Below are positions 61,589 to 64,000 of a DNA stretch of 64,000 nucleotides, piece after piece. The notes under the pieces are model-generated. The model was given only the letters and a program-made list of their open reading frames with translations. It ran no database searches and was not told where the DNA came from. The position numbers and the translations under genes were made by a program. The first letter of the stretch is position 1. The number at the start of each line of letters is the position of its first letter. The stretch spans positions 14,929,385 to 14,993,384 of the forward strand of contig NC_088295.1 in the NCBI RefSeq assembly GCF_032854445.1. Direction: 5' to 3'. This stretch comes from Liolophura sinensis. Taxonomy: Eukaryota; Mollusca; Polyplacophora; Chitonida; Chitonidae.

Positions 61589-62790
61589 TTATCTGAACTC
61601 AAACACTGATATGCTGCGGTCAGGGACATGCTTTAAGCTCAGTGATTGATACCTGAAAAACGTCAGAAGGAAATCAAGGTTTAGTGCAAAATTAACTACT
61701 CTGTACACGTACAAAGTTGACAAATTTATATGTAAGGATGAAGCGACAGCTGCATCGAGGATTAAACATTTCAAGTGGCGTTTATCTTTGGCCTAAAAGC
61801 TGAGTCTGCATTAAACTATTTGAGTCTGCATTTTACAAAACTTTAATTAATTGATTTATTTGGAGGTTATTAAAGAAAAACTGCTGATAAGTGTTCAGCA
61901 TTTATTTCAACATAATTTATATATACATCTTATTGACAATTTTCTATACACACAGTACTAGAACTTATTTCACTTTAACAATTTTACTCAATCAGAGCCT
62001 CTATACATTGTCAAGCACTTCACTATCTTCAGGATATAACCTTGCAGCAAAGCCAAGAAGAGTTGGATTTAAAGATACATCTTCAGTTGTCAGAAAAACT
62101 GGTGTTCCTCAGAAAAGTACTTTAAATTATCACTCTGTCAACAATCATCTACCGCAACACAGAACAGTAATTATATTGTAACTGATCACAACATACCATT
62201 CTGAACTTCGGTGATAGTAATATCCTTCTATTGACTGCTTTTGCTTTTGAAAACAAATGTAGTAAAAACCAGCAAAGGATGCCCCATTTATATCCTTTAT
62301 CCTGTGATTGGGTACCAGAAAATGTTCCTGCAGATCAAGTAAGCAAGTCAATAAAATTAAATATTAAATATCAAAAATACAAATTTAAATACCTTCAAGT
62401 ATAAAATAAAGAATTATCTGGAAACATTTGGTCAACTACTGACTAAACATAAAAAAGTACATTTTTTTATTCAAATAAAGGTCAGAACATATCACTTTTA
62501 TTTTCTGATGGGATATCACCTTAGCAAGATCAATGAAACTCAGACTCATGCACAATGATCAACTTAGTCATGGACAAAATATCAGTTCAATGCAGTACAT
62601 AAAGGCAGTATCTGACATAAAAATGTTAGAAGAACAGATATTCTCTATAACTGTTTTCAATCATTTGTTATGCAATCTAAATGCTTACCTTCCACCTCAT
62701 GAAGACATAATCTGTATGTTTTAACTCCTCATAATCGAAATTATCTGCATTGAACGTTTTTGCAAATTTGTAGAATGACACAAACTTGCC
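61589..62790 (-). CDS. GID4: GID4, substrate receptor of the CTLH E3 ligase (3' exons only)
   Basis: GID4 binds N-terminal proline and related degrons and delivers targets to the GID/CTLH ubiquitin ligase. Three coding exons are present: 62689-62790, 62197-62327 and 61589-61652 (stop 61589-61591). They join in frame to 98 residues that follow the human C-terminal half closely: [29 protein letters not shown], then [37 protein letters not shown] and the C-terminal FEFR. These strands form part of the degron-binding beta barrel. The upstream exons, including the family block ending near DVDRKHW, were not found below 64000, so the gene continues past the window. Confidence 0.95.
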
Positions 62791-64000
62791 CTGCAATGAA
62801 ACAAAGGTATAAATGCATATCAGAATAATAACAATTCACAGTCATCAAATCCATGATTATATTGACATTACTGAGAGCCAATCATCTTGCTGAAAATGTC
62901 TTGTTCATTTTGTATTACAGTGCCAGTCTGCTTGTATCAATAAAGGTAGGCATGACTCTCACACCAGTGTACATGCTAACCTGTCATAAAATGTGGCATA
63001 GTTCTGCTTGCAGCAGAAAATACCTTTCAGCCAGTTTGGATATTGACACTTCACCATTTGTGTCTGTAGCTACTTGTCAACGATTTCATTAAAGCCATAC
63101 ATAAGAAGGTCTTTTCAGGGTGTTCATTAGATTACAACTTATCAGCTACCTGCAGCCTGTTATTTGTGTATAAAGCTGAAGAGGTAGAACCCTGCTTTGA
63201 CCAAAGCTCCTGTTTCACTGCATTTAATTATCAGTCTGGTTGCTGACTTTCCACTCAAAAATGATAATGAGACACAAATAGTGTAACTATGAAAAATTAA
63301 AGCTTCCTTTCGACTCAATATTTTAAAATAATAAATGCCCTGTTTTTTATACTACACAGTAATAAGAACACAATCAAGCGATTGGCCATACATTTATCTT
63401 ACTGAAACTCAGTGAACAATCAGATATATGTGACAATGTCGTAAGTTAAGTACTTCAGCATTTAGTATGATATGCAGTCTCTGTTTTTCAGTGCAGATAT
63501 TTATTTATTTATTTATTTGATTGGTGTTTTACGCCGTACTCAAGAATATTTCAGTTAGAAGACGGCGGCCAGCATTATCGTGAGTGGAAACCAGGGACAG
63601 CCAGGGGGAAACCCACGACCATCCGCAGGTTGCTGCTGACCTTCCCACGGCCGGAGAGGAAGCCAGCATGTGATGGACTTGAACTCACAGCGACCGCATT
63701 GGTGAGAGACTCCTAGGTCACAACGCTGCGCTAGCGCGCTAACCAACTGAGCCACAGAGGCCCCTACAGTGCAGAAGGATAATGACCAGCACAGGCTTAA
63801 CCATGCGGGTACTCCAAATAGAAAATTAGGGCAATTTTAGTGCTGCATTTTCAATGAGAGATTGAAAAGAACAATGTCCGAACACCCTACTCAAACAAAA
63901 TGGCCTAAAAAAGGACTGTTTGGACAATCTCTTTTACACTGCTGGCTAAGCCCACTCTGTCAAATGAAGTCCAGTAGCAGTATGCACAGTCTGATTGTCT
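62791..64000. other. GID4 intron (window edge)
   Basis: The stretch lies 5' of the first visible GID4 exon on the minus strand and should be intronic. It holds the SINE at 63498-63766. I looked for the preceding GID4 exon on the minus strand and found no match. Confidence 0.65.
63498..63766 (-). mobile_element. Full-length SINE (family A) with target-site duplication
   Basis: On the minus strand: head ggggcctctgtggctcagtt with ggttagcgcgctagcgcagc (box A), box B around gcggtcgctgtgagttcaag, the core and the (AAAT)n tail. Perfect 9-bp flanks cagtgcaga at 63489-63497 and 63767-63775 are the target-site duplication. It lies in a GID4 intron in the same orientation as the gene. Confidence 0.94.

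Overview
The window looks like nuclear DNA of a marine lophotrochozoan, most likely a mollusc. It has short exons, GT-AG introns of a few hundred bases, AT-rich intergenic DNA, an ependymin-related gene, and many tRNA-derived SINEs with an (AAAT)n-type tail. Calls rest on reading translations, splice sites and reading-frame continuity by eye; no database search was run.

Layout. 1-3767 is intergenic, with a foldback element, a SINE and two minisatellites. 3768-12437 (minus) is PGS1, the mitochondrial phosphatidylglycerophosphate synthase, in 9 exons. 12438-12738 is a compact divergent promoter. 12739-38017 (plus) is a complete outer-arm dynein beta-type heavy chain, closest to DNAH17. Its 51 exons join in frame to about 4466 residues, except that exon 47 lacks two single bases. 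38018-42806 is intergenic, with SINEs, a foldback element and a degenerate ~200-bp tandem repeat. 42807-45975 (plus) is NDUFAB1, the mitochondrial acyl carrier protein, with two alternative second exons 61 bp apart. 45976-50896 is intergenic and rich in foldback elements. 50897-56949 (minus) is a five-exon secreted ependymin-related protein whose introns hold three tandem arrays. One of these is a ~2-kb, 45-bp minisatellite built from copies of the gene's own exon-4 end and splice donor. 56950-61588 is intergenic and SINE-rich and includes the presumed GID4 3' UTR. 61589-62790 (minus) holds the last three coding exons of GID4; its 5' exons lie beyond 64000.

The genes serve separate pathways: cardiolipin/PG synthesis, ciliary motility, mitochondrial fatty acid synthesis and complex I, a secreted lipid-binding-like protein, and a CTLH ubiquitin-ligase receptor. 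The PGS1-DNAH17 pair is notable because, from memory, the two genes are also neighbours on human 17q25.3. The most original signals are the splice-donor minisatellite and the alternative acyl carrier protein exons. No viral, retroviral or other capsid-bearing element and no CRISPR array was seen.
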